DNA of 64,000 bases from Miniphocaeibacter massiliensis (GTDB lineage: Bacteria; Bacillota; Clostridia; Tissierellales; Peptoniphilaceae). The first letter of the stretch is position 1. Every line of letters starts with the position of its first letter. Of this stretch, positions 1 through 8,982 are shown piece after piece. The stretch covers positions 708,216 through 772,215 of the forward strand of contig NZ_OCTQ01000001.1 of the NCBI RefSeq assembly GCF_900232905.1, read 5' to 3'. The notes under the pieces are model-generated. The model searched no databases. It had not been told where the DNA came from and saw nothing but the letters and a program-made list of their open reading frames with translations. The position numbers and the translations under genes were made by a program.

Positions 1-7
1 TCTTCAT
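1..7 (-). CDS. 5' end of a gene leaving the window
   Basis: On the minus strand a start codon (ATG AAG A..) sits at 7-5, preceded at good spacing by AGAGGTGAG (about 10-18). Only two codons are inside the window, so the product cannot be named. The Shine-Dalgarno match is the sole evidence. Confidence 0.5.
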
Positions 8-115
8 TTCTCACCTCTTTTAATATGATAACATATTTTATTTATTTATAAAAAACTAGTATCACATTAGATTCTTTAATATTTATAAATTTAATTTAAA
101 TATCAATTATAATAA
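8..115. other. Intergenic leader of the leftmost gene
   Basis: AT-rich spacer between the terminator of the uridine phosphorylase gene and the start of the gene at the left edge. Apart from the ribosome binding site at about 10-18 I see no gene or clear structure. Confidence 0.5.
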
Positions 116-138
116 AAAGACAGGATTTACCTGTCTTT
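116..138 (-). terminator. Terminator of the phosphorylase gene
   Basis: Perfect 9-bp stem AAAGACAGG / CCTGTCTTT with a 5-nt loop, followed on the minus strand by a T-rich run. The stem overlaps the stop codon of the phosphorylase gene. Confidence 0.85.
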
Positions 139-918
139 AATATTTTTAGTTTTATCTTCTATAATTTGAAGTTTTATTGCATCTATTGCTGTTTGTATCA
201 TTATATTAACGTCTTCTGTTACTTTGTTTTCTAAACCCTTAGATACTCTCTCTTGATTGTTAATACATAAAAATATCGCTGCTGATTTTACTCCCCTATA
301 ACTAGATACTATAAATAATGTTGAAGCTTCCATCTCAGAAGCTAAACACCCCGCTCTTTTCCAAGCTTCCCATTTACTTTCTAATTCATAAAAAATGGGT
401 TTATTACTTGGATTGTGCTGTCCATAAAATGAATCTTTACTTTGAACAACTCCTGTGTGGTATATCAATTTTTTCTTATCACATGCATCTATCAAATTTG
501 ACGTAAGGTTATAGTTTGGTACTGCCGGATATTCAATAGGAGCATATTCTTTTGATGTTCCATCCATCCTGATTGCTCCTGTTGCTATAACCAAATCTCC
601 TGCTTTAACATCTAATTGCATTCCACCACAAGTTCCTACTCTTATAAATGTATCTGCTCCAATATTACAAAGTTCTTCTACTGCTATTGCTGTAGATGGT
701 CCTCCAATACCAGTAGATGTTACAGATACTTTTTCCCCAAGTAATGTACCAGTATATGTTACAAATTCCCTTTTATCTGCTACAAGCTTTGGATTATCTA
801 AATACTTTGCTATTTTTTCACATCTTTTGGGGTCTCCTGGTAGTAAAACATATCTCCCTACGTCTCCTTTTTCCATATCTATGTGAAATTGTCTATCTTC
901 TAAAAGATTATCTCTCAT
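127..918 (-). CDS. udp: Uridine phosphorylase (nucleoside phosphorylase)
   Basis: A 263-residue cytoplasmic enzyme of the PNP/UDP phosphorylase family, expected to split uridine with phosphate into uracil and ribose-1-phosphate for pyrimidine salvage. Family marks are LLPGDPKR near residue 26 (phosphate site), the GIGGPS segment near 71, RVGTCGG near 93 and SEMEAS near 195, where Met-Glu contacts the ribose. Length is typical. The start has AGGAG a few bases upstream. It lies 33 bp downstream of the thioesterase gene in the same direction and ends in its own terminator. Uridine rather than purine specificity is inferred from overall similarity and is less certain than the family. Confidence 0.85.
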   Translation of the reverse strand: MRDNLLEDRQFHIDMEKGDVGRYVLLPGDPKRCEKIAKYLDNPKLVADKREFVTYTGTLLGEKVSVTSTGIGGPSTAIAVEELCNIGADTFIRVGTCGGMQLDVKAGDLVIATGAIRMDGTSKEYAPIEYPAVPNYNLTSNLIDACDKKKLIYHTGVVQSKDSFYGQHNPSNKPIFYELESKWEAWKRAGCLASEMEASTLFIVSSYRGVKSAAIFLCINNQERVSKGLENKVTEDVNIMIQTAIDAIKLQIIEDKTKNIKDR

Positions 919-951
919 ATATTCTCCTATTCAAGTGAATCAAACCTCATT

Positions 952-1683
952 TCAAAAATACAATTTGCTAAAGGTTTTTACTTCTCCTTTTTCATCTTCT
1001 ATTTTATTATAAATGACTAAATCATCATCTTCTTGTATTAAATCTGTTGATTTGGTTATTATATTTTCACCATATTTTGTATCTTTTTTATAAACTATTT
1101 CTATTTTTTTTAGTTTATTATCATCTAGTATTTCGTCGTCTATACTTTCAAAAATCCATCCAAAATACTTTGCATTATTAACATGTCTATTTGCGTCTAT
1201 ATCTGTTTTTCTTACACTAAATGAAAGTGAACTAGCATAATCTACATCTTTTTTTATTTTCAAATCTTTTCCTACTATATCTAAATCTTTTTCTATGCCA
1301 TAACGGTTTATTAAATCATCTGGTATTCTTGTAGGCATATATGTTTTTCTATCTAATAATAACCACTTAGTTTTTCCTTTAATATAATCTTTTCCATTAT
1401 CATCAAATACTCTAAAATTTCTGTACGCATAAAACTTCTTAGTTCCTGCTGAAACGGTTTCTATATTTATTTCATCTGAATAGTTTGGTATATCAAATAT
1501 ATCTATTTCCCACTGATATACTATCCAAAAATAATCGTCGTATTCCGTAACACCTTTCATAACATCGTCTGTTTCACCTATTGAAGTCTCTGCCATATAT
1601 TCGACTAAAGATTGTATAGTAGCTTTAAAATTATGGTCACAGTTAAAGCTATAAATTTTGTATCTATCTGTATAATGTTTCAT
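952..1683 (-). CDS. Acyl-ACP thioesterase (FatA/FatB family)
   Basis: 243 residues in the double-hotdog acyl-ACP thioesterase family (PF01643), which releases free fatty acids from acyl carrier protein in the cytoplasm. The first hotdog covers roughly residues 1-130, with a conserved WIVYQWEIDI-type strand near 50 and KTKWLLLDRKT near 105; the second covers about 150-243, with DIDANRHVNNAKYFGWI near 165, which holds the expected Asn-His catalytic neighbourhood. I chose the ATG at 1683, which has GGGAG at proper spacing; an in-frame TTG at 1695 would overlap herA and lacks its own site. It follows herA by 1 bp and is probably co-transcribed with it. Confidence 0.85.
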   Translation of the reverse strand: MKHYTDRYKIYSFNCDHNFKATIQSLVEYMAETSIGETDDVMKGVTEYDDYFWIVYQWEIDIFDIPNYSDEINIETVSAGTKKFYAYRNFRVFDDNGKDYIKGKTKWLLLDRKTYMPTRIPDDLINRYGIEKDLDIVGKDLKIKKDVDYASSLSFSVRKTDIDANRHVNNAKYFGWIFESIDDEILDDNKLKKIEIVYKKDTKYGENIITKSTDLIQEDDDLVIYNKIEDEKGEVKTFSKLYF

Positions 1684-1684
1684 T

Positions 1685-3541
1685 CTATCTCCCAAATTCT
1701 TCGTATCTATCTCCTAAAAAAGTCTTTTTAATTTCTAGTTTTTCTTTTAAAACCAATTCATCTAATATATTTCTTAGTTGGTCTACTGAATAAACTTTTC
1801 CTGTATCTTCTTGAATTTCTTTTGTTAATTCATAAAAGTTTGTACTCATAATAGGCAAATAATCTTTTACTAGTTCAAAATTATCTTCATTACTTACACT
1901 ATACTTATTACTAAGTTCTATAAAGGGATTTTCTTTGTGAGGAGTTGTAGTATGAGCTGCTCTAATTCTCACATACATTGTACGTCCTATTGCAGACTCA
2001 GACAAAAAAACATCTCCTGTTTTTAAATAAGGTAATCTTTTAGTTTGTTCTGGACTAAGGTCTGTTTCCTCTTTTATAGTTTGAATATCATTTGCTCTAG
2101 TTGTTCTAAATATAAATTTAGTATTAAGTTGAGCTGTTATTGTACTATCTAAAAGAGAAGGTCTTTGAGTTGCAAGTATTAAAAACACTCCATACTTTCT
2201 ACCTTCTTGTGCTATTTCTCTAAGTATATACTTTGAAGGTGACTCTGACATACCGTCTTTTGATTGTGGTGCAAAATTATGAGCCTCATCTGTTATTATA
2301 AAAAATGGTGGAAAATAATCTTCCTCATTATTTTTTATAATAGAATCTTTGTAATTTCTTCTTTTTTCATAAACAGAGTTTACTAAAAATGTTGAAAATA
2401 CTTGAATTATTTTTATACTACCTTGAATAACTACAAGCTTACAGTTTTTCAAAGCTTCTTCTGCAAGTAAAGAATCGTGTTCAAATATTCCCAGTTTTTT
2501 TAACCTGTCAAATCTCCAAGAAACTCCTGAAACTGAAGAAGGTGGACATTTATCATTTAAGTTTCTAAAGTCCTCTAATATCATTTTATAATATTTTCTT
2601 TCTTCTGAATCTTCTATTTCTTCCATTACACGTCTAATATTAGCTTCTGAGCCTATTTCTTGACCTTTTTTAAGTCTTTCTAATCTTTGTTCAAAAGAAA
2701 ATAAGCTGTCCTTTGGTTTGTGTAAATTATCAACTACATTTTCCATAGCTTCTGTTAATCTTGAAGATGTTTGAAGTAAGTTTTTTAAATCTTTACTAGA
2801 AATCTTTTTAAAATCTATTCCTATATTCTCTCCTATTACAAACTTAGAAAAAAGATTTGTATAATCTCTTCCATAATCTTGTTTTAATTTCTCTGAAAAG
2901 TCCATTTCATAATGAGGGTCTAATACAAGTGTAGGAATATTCTTATTCATCAATTCTTCTAATACAACCCTAAGTCCAAAAGATTTACCTGAACCTGAAC
3001 CTCCAAAAATTCCAACATGAGGATATTCATGCATATCATATAAATTTAAAATATATGGAACTTCAGTTTGTTTTTTCAACTCTTTATCTTCTAATGTTAA
3101 AGATAAGTCTCTATATTCTTCATCTATATTTTCATAAATATCGTCTGTATTTCTAATAACACCAATATTTAGTCCTTTGTTTAACTCATTTGAAATAAAA
3201 TATTTCTTAACTTCTTTGAATTTCGGAATCCTACAATCTGAACCTGTTTCAATAGGATAATTAGCTTCTTGCAAAAGTCTTATTTTAGCAAAATAAATAG
3301 TACCTTCTTCAACGTTGAAACCTAGTAAGTTTAAATTGTTAATCATATTCCCATCTATGATTTCACCATTGTTATTCATAGGAATAAATTTATTATAAGT
3401 GTGAACTTCTACAATTTCACCAAGAATATCTCCTTGCCCTAAATCTTCAATTATTAAAAATTCGTTTATTCTAAATTTCCTAGAATTAGATCCAACATAA
3501 GCCTCCTGCTGATCTGTCATTCCTATTATTTTAATATCCAT
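1685..3541 (-). CDS. herA: HerA-type DNA-translocating ATPase (DUF87)
   Basis: 618-residue HerA/FtsK-superfamily ATPase. An N-terminal HAS-like barrel covers about residues 1-130. Walker A (GGSGSGKS) lies at about 180-187, and a Walker B strand (FFIITDEAHNFAP) is near 420, followed by the sensor region ILATQRPSLLDST. HerA hexamers thread double-stranded DNA and work with the NurA nuclease in end resection, as established in archaea and thermophiles. Here nurA lies immediately upstream, the two sharing a TAATG stop/start, so coupled translation and a physical complex are expected. In bacteria HerA homologues also appear in phage-defence modules. Here there is no SIR2 or other effector, only NurA, which favours DNA repair. 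Confidence 0.9.
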   Translation of the reverse strand: MDIKIIGMTDQQEAYVGSNSRKFRINEFLIIEDLGQGDILGEIVEVHTYNKFIPMNNNGEIIDGNMINNLNLLGFNVEEGTIYFAKIRLLQEANYPIETGSDCRIPKFKEVKKYFISNELNKGLNIGVIRNTDDIYENIDEEYRDLSLTLEDKELKKQTEVPYILNLYDMHEYPHVGIFGGSGSGKSFGLRVVLEELMNKNIPTLVLDPHYEMDFSEKLKQDYGRDYTNLFSKFVIGENIGIDFKKISSKDLKNLLQTSSRLTEAMENVVDNLHKPKDSLFSFEQRLERLKKGQEIGSEANIRRVMEEIEDSEERKYYKMILEDFRNLNDKCPPSSVSGVSWRFDRLKKLGIFEHDSLLAEEALKNCKLVVIQGSIKIIQVFSTFLVNSVYEKRRNYKDSIIKNNEEDYFPPFFIITDEAHNFAPQSKDGMSESPSKYILREIAQEGRKYGVFLILATQRPSLLDSTITAQLNTKFIFRTTRANDIQTIKEETDLSPEQTKRLPYLKTGDVFLSESAIGRTMYVRIRAAHTTTPHKENPFIELSNKYSVSNEDNFELVKDYLPIMSTNFYELTKEIQEDTGKVYSVDQLRNILDELVLKEKLEIKKTFLGDRYEEFGR

Positions 3542-4500
3542 TAAAAACTCCTCTTAAATCTTTGAGCGTTAAATAATTTTTCGTAAAATTCTGTATCAAT
3601 GTACATTTTTATCATTTGCTCTATAGTTTCGTCTGAAATTCTAGTTTGAACATCAGCTAAATCTAAGATAAATGGTATTCCTCTACTATTAACATCTGTT
3701 ATTGAAGCTATTAAAGATAATATTTTTTGTAAATTTTCTTCTTGCTCTTCTAAAATATCTACTGCTATTATAGTAGGTGCTTTACTACTTCTTAAAAAAG
3801 CTGATCTAAAACCATACTCGTCTTTCCCAGACTCTTTTTTATCTATATATAAACTTTCTAAATATTCTAATTTATTAAAAAGTAATTCTCTATCGTAAAT
3901 TATATTATTTGTTGTATTGTTACTATCTTTTCCAGATATATTATCATAAGTTACAGAAGTTTTAATATCTTCTATAACACCAACTAAAATAATATTTTTT
4001 TCTTCAGCTATCTTTTTTAATTCTTCCCATTTTTCATCACATAAAATTTTGTATCTAATTAAAGAACCATCTAACAAAACAATATGAGGATTTTTTTCTG
4101 TTGATTTTATAGCTACTTCTATTTCTATACTTGCTAATTTACTATCTTTTATATTTTTTTCTTCATTTATAGTACTCTCATCTACAAGTGGACAGTAAAA
4201 ATCTGTAATTTTTATATTTTCTTCTTCATTTATACCAAAACTAGCAACTGCTTGAAATAGCTGAATATAATGAGGGTATGCTCCTCCAAAAGTATTAGTA
4301 GAGCCATCTATTCCCACTACTCCACCTTTGTTTTTTATATCTATAAGCTCATTAGATGTAAGTTTTTTTACTTGTATAAGCTCACCAACATTTTTCATTA
4401 TTTCTCTAATTTCATCTCTAGAGTATTTGTTTATTTGATTATATTTTGTTCTTAAAAAGTCGTTAACTTTTTTTACTTCAGTTATAATCTCTTTATCCAA
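3541..4500 (-). CDS. nurA: NurA-domain 5'-3' nuclease, HerA partner
   Basis: 319 residues with a NurA fold. The GVVGIDGSTN segment near residue 59 carries the first metal-binding aspartate, and IVLLDGSLIRY near 139 carries a second acidic site. The C-terminal FILDLADVQTRIS is the conserved strand seen in NurA proteins. NurA degrades DNA ends in concert with the HerA motor. Its stop overlaps the herA start, and rsmI lies just upstream with an 8-bp gap, so the pair is probably transcribed with the RNA-methylation genes. Assignment rests on motifs and the herA neighbour; nuclease activity is inferred. Confidence 0.85.
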   Translation of the reverse strand: MDKEIITEVKKVNDFLRTKYNQINKYSRDEIREIMKNVGELIQVKKLTSNELIDIKNKGGVVGIDGSTNTFGGAYPHYIQLFQAVASFGINEEENIKITDFYCPLVDESTINEEKNIKDSKLASIEIEVAIKSTEKNPHIVLLDGSLIRYKILCDEKWEELKKIAEEKNIILVGVIEDIKTSVTYDNISGKDSNNTTNNIIYDRELLFNKLEYLESLYIDKKESGKDEYGFRSAFLRSSKAPTIIAVDILEEQEENLQKILSLIASITDVNSRGIPFILDLADVQTRISDETIEQMIKMYIDTEFYEKLFNAQRFKRSF

Positions 4501-4508
4501 TTTGTCAC

Positions 4509-5327
4509 CTATATTTCTAAGCTAATTTTATAAACTTCATTTTTATTTAAATCATATTTTTTTACTATATTTTTTACTGCATCTTTTTTGCTAAGTCCTA
4601 ACTCTATTTCATTTAACAACTCTTTTTTTATATCTATTTCTTCTTCTATTTTTTCAGCTTTTTCTAAGATAATTACAAATTCTCCCTTTACATTTTCTTT
4701 ATCCTTATAAATTTCGTAAACTTCACTACAAGTTCCTCTAATTCTTTCTTCATGTAGTTTTGTAATTTCTCTAATTACCGCTATTTGTCTACTAGGAAAT
4801 TCATTAGCTAAAACTTTAATAGTATTTTTTACTCTATGAACTGATTCATAAATAATAGAAGTCATTTCTATTTCACTTAATATTTTTATAAATTTCTTAG
4901 CTTCAGAATTTTCTCTAGGATAAAATCCTAAAAATGCAAATCTATCTGTATTTAAACCCGATGATACAAGTGCAGTAATTGTTGCAGTAGCTCCTGGTAA
5001 AACATCAAAAGCAATATTATGCTTAATTAATTCCTTTATAATTACATGTCCAGGATCAGAAATACCAGGCATTCCTGCATCGCTAACAACTGCTAGATTA
5101 AGCCCTGCGTCTAATTCACTTATAATTTCAGCTACTCTCTCTTTTTCATTATGTTCATGATAGGATTTAAGCTTTGTTTTTATATCATAATGGTTCAAAA
5201 GCTTTATAGTATTTCTTGTATCTTCACAATAAATAATATCTACATTTTCTAAAGCTTCTAAAGACCTAATAGTTATATCTTTTAAATTCCCTATTGGTGT
5301 TGGAACTATATACAATTTATTATCCAT
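4509..5327 (-). CDS. rsmI: 16S rRNA C1402 2'-O-methyltransferase RsmI
   Basis: 272-residue SAM-dependent tetrapyrrole-methylase-fold enzyme that methylates the ribose of C1402 in the 16S rRNA decoding site. Clear marks are the N-terminal IVPTPIGNLKDITIRSLE, YCEDTRNT near 35, SDAGMPGISDPG near 83 (SAM-binding loop), LPGATATITALVSSG near 110 and FLGFYPRE near 134. Length matches the family. The start overlaps the end of the upstream methyltransferase gene by 8 bp, the usual neighbour arrangement in Firmicutes. Confidence 0.95.
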   Translation of the reverse strand: MDNKLYIVPTPIGNLKDITIRSLEALENVDIIYCEDTRNTIKLLNHYDIKTKLKSYHEHNEKERVAEIISELDAGLNLAVVSDAGMPGISDPGHVIIKELIKHNIAFDVLPGATATITALVSSGLNTDRFAFLGFYPRENSEAKKFIKILSEIEMTSIIYESVHRVKNTIKVLANEFPSRQIAVIREITKLHEERIRGTCSEVYEIYKDKENVKGEFVIILEKAEKIEEEIDIKKELLNEIELGLSKKDAVKNIVKKYDLNKNEVYKISLEI

Positions 5328-6036
5328 AATATATTTTCTTCACTTCCTCTGTATATTCACCTTTTTCATTATATACAACTAAAGGCTTTTTAAAAACAAA
5401 ATTTGCTCCACTATTTTTTACAAATTTCATAAGTATCATTTTAGGTTCTTCTCCTATTTTAGATACAACTGGAACTAAGTTTTTTGGTTCAATTTTATAA
5501 ATTCTTGCCATTTCACATATATCGACAAGTCTTGAAGGTCTATTTATCATATATAGTACACCTTTTGACTTTAATTTATATTTTGCAAATTTAAAAATAT
5601 CTTCCAGTTTCAAGTACACTTCATATCTTGATATATAGTGGTTTTCATTTTTATTTTTTATTCCTGCATCTACTTTATAATAAGGTGGATTTGTTACTAT
5701 AATATCTAAACTATCATTTTTATAATTTTCAAAACAATTATTTATATCTTCATTAATTGGATTTATTAAATTTTTCAAATTATTTATTTCAATATTTTTC
5801 TCTAAAACATTATAATTATCCTTTTGAATTTCAACACAATCTATTATTTTAGGATTGTATAAATAATTCATCCTTAAAGAAATAATACCTGTTCCCCCAC
5901 CTATTTCTAAAACTTTGTCACTACTTTTAACCTTAGCAAAACTAGATAAAAGTATAGCATCTATCCCAAAAGAAAATTTATCTTCTATTGAGTTTATTTT
6001 ATAATTTGTTCCAGGTATATAATGTTCTTTTATCAT
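5320..6036 (-). CDS. TrmN6-like SAM-dependent methyltransferase
   Basis: 238-residue class I methyltransferase of the TrmN6/YabB group (tRNA1Val A37 N6-adenine methyltransferase-like). SAM-binding motif I is VLEIGGGTGIISL near residue 43, and motif IV is the amino-methylase signature TNPPYY near 115. N6-adenine methylation of tRNA is inferred from the NPPY motif and from the conserved neighbourhood with rsmI; the exact tRNA target is not provable here. GGAGATAAA precedes the ATG at good spacing. Confidence 0.85.
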   Translation of the reverse strand: MIKEHYIPGTNYKINSIEDKFSFGIDAILLSSFAKVKSSDKVLEIGGGTGIISLRMNYLYNPKIIDCVEIQKDNYNVLEKNIEINNLKNLINPINEDINNCFENYKNDSLDIIVTNPPYYKVDAGIKNKNENHYISRYEVYLKLEDIFKFAKYKLKSKGVLYMINRPSRLVDICEMARIYKIEPKNLVPVVSKIGEEPKMILMKFVKNSGANFVFKKPLVVYNEKGEYTEEVKKIYYG

Positions 6037-6123
6037 TTTATCTCCGTTATTTGTTAATTTATCAATTTTATACTACTATATTATATTACATATTAGCTAA
6101 TTACTTAAATTTCTTATATAAAT

Positions 6124-6151
6124 AAAAAAAAGGACCTATAAGTCCTTTTTT
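6124..6151 (-). terminator. Terminator after the pyridoxal-kinase-like gene
   Basis: AAAAAGGAC / GTCCTTTTT hairpin with a T tract on the minus strand. It overlaps the last codons of the kinase gene. Confidence 0.85.
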
Positions 6152-6975
6152 ATATTATGAATATATAATTCTAAATTTATGCCTTCATTTCTGTCTAATC
6201 TATTTCTTTCAGATTCTTTTATTGAGTTATATATAAAGTCTGCCGCTATTTTTACAGCATATTTTAATTTTACATTTTTAAGTACATATCCTAATACTAC
6301 TGAAGAAAAAATATCTCCTGTTCCTGGATAATTTACATCTATTTTTTCATATGGAACCTTAAAATATTCTTTATTCTTATTATCATAGCCAGCTATATAA
6401 TATTTTTCGTTACTTGCTTTAACGCTTGTAATTACAACTGATTTACTTCCTTTTTCTCTAATTCCATCAATTAAATCTTTCAGTTCCATCTTTGTATCTA
6501 CAAAAACTCTATTAAATCTATTTTCAAGTAACAAATATGCTTCTGTAATGTTAGGAATTGTTAAGTCTGCATAAGATATTAAATCTCTCATTATCTCTAT
6601 TCTATCTTTTTCTATTCCATTATATAGTTTTCCATTGTCTGCCATTATAGGATCTACCATTACATAAGGATTATATATCTTATTATCTTCTATTATTTCT
6701 TCAATAATTTCTATTTGTTCTTCATTTAAAACAAATCCTGTTGAAATACTATTTATATTAAATTTAAGCTTTTTCCAAACTTCTATACATTCCCTCATGT
6801 ATTTAGTTGTATCTAATATTGAAAATTCTCCATAATCTAAAGTATTTGAAACCAATGCTGTTGGAAGATTTAAAATACCAAAACCCATATGGTAAAGTAT
6901 TGGAGTCATTGCAGACAATGCAACTCTACTATAACCTGGTCTATCATTAATTAAAAGTATATTGTTTTTACTCAT
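6136..6975 (-). CDS. Pyridoxal/pyridoxamine kinase (PdxK/PdxY family)
   Basis: 279-residue ribokinase-fold kinase. It starts KNNILLINDRPGYSRVAL, where the family usually has an SH(V/P)GxG-type opening, carries MVDPIMADNGKLY near 118 and TNIPNITEAYLL near 145, and ends with the anion-hole motif NYPGTGDIFSSVV near 222 containing the catalytic aspartate. It is expected to phosphorylate pyridoxal, pyridoxamine or pyridoxine in B6 salvage. The start at 6975 has GGAGAG just upstream; an earlier in-frame Met at 7008 lies inside the preceding terminator and is rejected. Hydroxymethylpyrimidine kinase activity is an alternative. Confidence 0.85.
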   Translation of the reverse strand: MSKNNILLINDRPGYSRVALSAMTPILYHMGFGILNLPTALVSNTLDYGEFSILDTTKYMRECIEVWKKLKFNINSISTGFVLNEEQIEIIEEIIEDNKIYNPYVMVDPIMADNGKLYNGIEKDRIEIMRDLISYADLTIPNITEAYLLLENRFNRVFVDTKMELKDLIDGIREKGSKSVVITSVKASNEKYYIAGYDNKNKEYFKVPYEKIDVNYPGTGDIFSSVVLGYVLKNVKLKYAVKIAADFIYNSIKESERNRLDRNEGINLELYIHNIKKDL

Positions 6976-6994
6976 ATTCTCTCCTAAAATAAAA

Positions 6995-7016
6995 GTAGAG
7001 CCTTTCAAGGCTCCAC
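6995..7016 (-). terminator. Terminator of the ferredoxin gene
   Basis: Stem GAGCCTT/AAGGCTC extended by GT-AC pairs, followed on the minus strand by TTTTATTTT. It lies 30 bp past the ferredoxin stop and just before the ribosome binding site of the kinase gene. Confidence 0.85.
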
Positions 7017-7046
7017 TCTCTATCCCCTATATATGTATAACATATT

Positions 7047-7214
7047 TTACTCTGGATGTATTGATTCTGTTGGGCATACTTCTGAGCATGCACCACAATC
7101 TGTACAAGTATCAGGATCTATTACATAAACGTCCCCTTCAGAGATAGCATCTACTGGACACTCTGGTTGACATGATCCACAAGCTATACAACTATCGTCT
7201 ATATGATAAGCCAT
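7047..7214 (-). CDS. 2[4Fe-4S] clostridial-type ferredoxin
   Basis: A 55-residue protein starting MAYHIDDSCIACGSC. Two CxxCxxCxxxCP motifs (CIACGSCQPECP near 9-20 and CTDCGACSEVCP near 37-48) bind two [4Fe-4S] clusters; this is the standard small electron carrier of anaerobes. The ATG is preceded by AAGGGGGG at good spacing. The gene is monocistronic, with its own terminator and an upstream region holding a repeated palindrome that may be an operator. Confidence 0.95.
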   Translation of the reverse strand: MAYHIDDSCIACGSCQPECPVDAISEGDVYVIDPDTCTDCGACSEVCPTESIHPE

Positions 7215-7236
7215 GTTATTTCCCCCCTTGATAATT

Positions 7237-7280
7237 TAGATATTAAATATCTAGGTATATTATTGCATATTAAATATCTA
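7237..7280 (-). promoter_or_regulatory. Repeated palindrome in the ferredoxin promoter region
   Basis: A 17-bp palindrome TAGATATTAAATATCTA occupies 7237-7253. A 14-bp part of it (ATATTAAATATCTA) recurs exactly at 7267-7280, 27 bp on. On the minus strand TTGATT and AATAAT separated by 17 bp overlap the second copy, so this looks like an operator pair at the ferredoxin promoter. The regulator is unknown. Confidence 0.5.
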
Positions 7281-7327
7281 AAATCAAGGTATGGAATATG
7301 TTTTCATTTTAAATAACTTATTTAAAT

Positions 7328-8167
7328 CTATCCACAGTGACATCCATCACAATTTTTTCTTTCAATTGTTATATCTTCGTTGAAAAATACTTTTATTTCT
7401 TCAAGGTCATCTTCACTTTCAATCTTTACTTTTACAAATTCAGTAAGTGCATTTACTTCTGTGACAATCCCCAATCCTTCTGGTGTTCTTACTTTTACAC
7501 CAACTTTAGGTAATCTTTTTATATTTCTTTCATAACCTTCTTGTTCATATTTCAAACAGCACATAAGTCTACCGCACATTCCTGAAATTTTTGTAGGATT
7601 TAAAGATATTGATTGGTCTTTAGCCATTTTTATTGACACTGGTGCAAATTCACTTAAAAATCTATTGCAACAACATTGTTGTCCACAACATCCTATTCCT
7701 CCTACCATTTTTGCATGGTCTCTTACTCCTATTTGTCTAAGTTCTATTCTGGTTCTAAATATACTAGCTAAGCCCCTAACTAATTCTCTGAAATCTATTC
7801 TATCATCAGATATAAAGTAAAATATAACTTTATTATTGTCAAAAGTATACTCACAGTCTACTAATTTCATATCTAAATCATATTCTTTAACTTTTTCTAT
7901 ACAGATATCTAAAGCATCTTTTGCCTTTTTCTTATTTTGTCTATTCCAATCTTTGTCACACTCATCAGCAATTCTAATTACAGATTTTAACTCTGCAACA
8001 AGATCTTTTTCGTCTATTTCTTTTATTTCGTCAACTACTTGACCAAACTCTATCCCTCTAGCAGTTTCTACTATTACATTTTCATTTTTTTCTATACTAA
8101 ATCCATTTGGGCTAAAATAGTATACTTTACCTGCTTTTTTGAAGCGTACACCTACTACTTCAATCAT
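7328..8167 (-). CDS. ricT: PSP1-domain protein RicT/YaaT
   Basis: 279 residues with a PSP1 C-terminal domain. In Bacillus RicT forms the RicA-RicF-RicT complex that carries [4Fe-4S] clusters and stimulates RNase Y-dependent mRNA processing. A dense cysteine region, GGIGCCGQQCCCNRFL near 153, is followed by GMCGRLMCCLKYE near 193; the C-terminus adds CDGCHCG. The start overlaps the holB stop (ATGA). The tmk-darA-holB-ricT order is the classical Firmicute one. Confidence 0.92.
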   Translation of the reverse strand: MIEVVGVRFKKAGKVYYFSPNGFSIEKNENVIVETARGIEFGQVVDEIKEIDEKDLVAELKSVIRIADECDKDWNRQNKKKAKDALDICIEKVKEYDLDMKLVDCEYTFDNNKVIFYFISDDRIDFRELVRGLASIFRTRIELRQIGVRDHAKMVGGIGCCGQQCCCNRFLSEFAPVSIKMAKDQSISLNPTKISGMCGRLMCCLKYEQEGYERNIKRLPKVGVKVRTPEGLGIVTEVNALTEFVKVKIESEDDLEEIKVFFNEDITIERKNCDGCHCG

Positions 8168-8982
8168 TTTTGTTCCTCCATTATATATAATAAAAGCTCT
8201 TCATTTGAAAGCTGAAAATTAACATTGTTTTTAAATTTGTCTTTAATATACATAATCTTATCTAGTATATTAATCAAATTTTCATTTTTAAATTTATTTA
8301 TATCTTCATAAATTTTAATATTATCTTTGTAAATCAAATTATCTTTTATTTTACTATTGCCATATTTATACAGGTCATAAAAAAAATTGTAAAAATAATT
8401 ATATATTTCATTAGCTTTTTCTTTATTATTAAAAAAATATTCTTTGGAATTACTTAATTCCAGTAAATTCCTATTTATACTATTAACTAATATTTTATTT
8501 AGTTCAGCATAGTCTTCATATGCTATTTCTACACTATGCTCTAAATTTATAACTTGACACCTAGATATAATAGTTTTTATTATTTTTTCTTCATTATCAG
8601 TTGTTAATATTATTTTCCCATATTTTGGTGGTTCCTCTAAAATTTTCAACAATGCATTTGCTGACTCTTTTCTAAAAAACTCAGCATTTTTTATTAGTAC
8701 AACTTTATATTTAGATTCTACTGGTCCTGAACTTAAAAATTCTATAATTTCTCTTACTTGACCAATTTTTATATTATTTTTTTCAGGTTCAACCTTAAAA
8801 AAATCTACATTAGCATCTCTTAAAAATTTTTCTGAAGAATTATCTTCTCCATTATAAATATTGTATATTAATGCTTTTGATTCATTTTCAAGTATTTCTT
8901 TGTTTCTAGAAACCAACAAATATGCATGAGACAGCGAATTATTCTTTAATTGTTCTTTTAATATTCTACTAGATAAATTCAT
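8164..8982 (-). CDS. holB: DNA polymerase III delta' subunit (clamp loader)
   Basis: 272 residues, a diverged clamp-loader ATPase-fold subunit. It opens with NSLSHAYLLVS, typical of HolB. IGQVREIIEFLSSGP near 73 and ANALLKILEEPPKYGKIILTT near 107 match the sensor/LLK-EEPP region. A canonical Walker A is absent, and no cysteine-rich zinc module is obvious, so it is a reduced form. Position between darA and ricT strongly supports the call. Start and stop overlap both neighbours by a few bases. Confidence 0.88.
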   Translation of the reverse strand: MNLSSRILKEQLKNNSLSHAYLLVSRNKEILENESKALIYNIYNGEDNSSEKFLRDANVDFFKVEPEKNNIKIGQVREIIEFLSSGPVESKYKVVLIKNAEFFRKESANALLKILEEPPKYGKIILTTDNEEKIIKTIISRCQVINLEHSVEIAYEDYAELNKILVNSINRNLLELSNSKEYFFNNKEKANEIYNYFYNFFYDLYKYGNSKIKDNLIYKDNIKIYEDINKFKNENLINILDKIMYIKDKFKNNVNFQLSNEELLLYIMEEQK

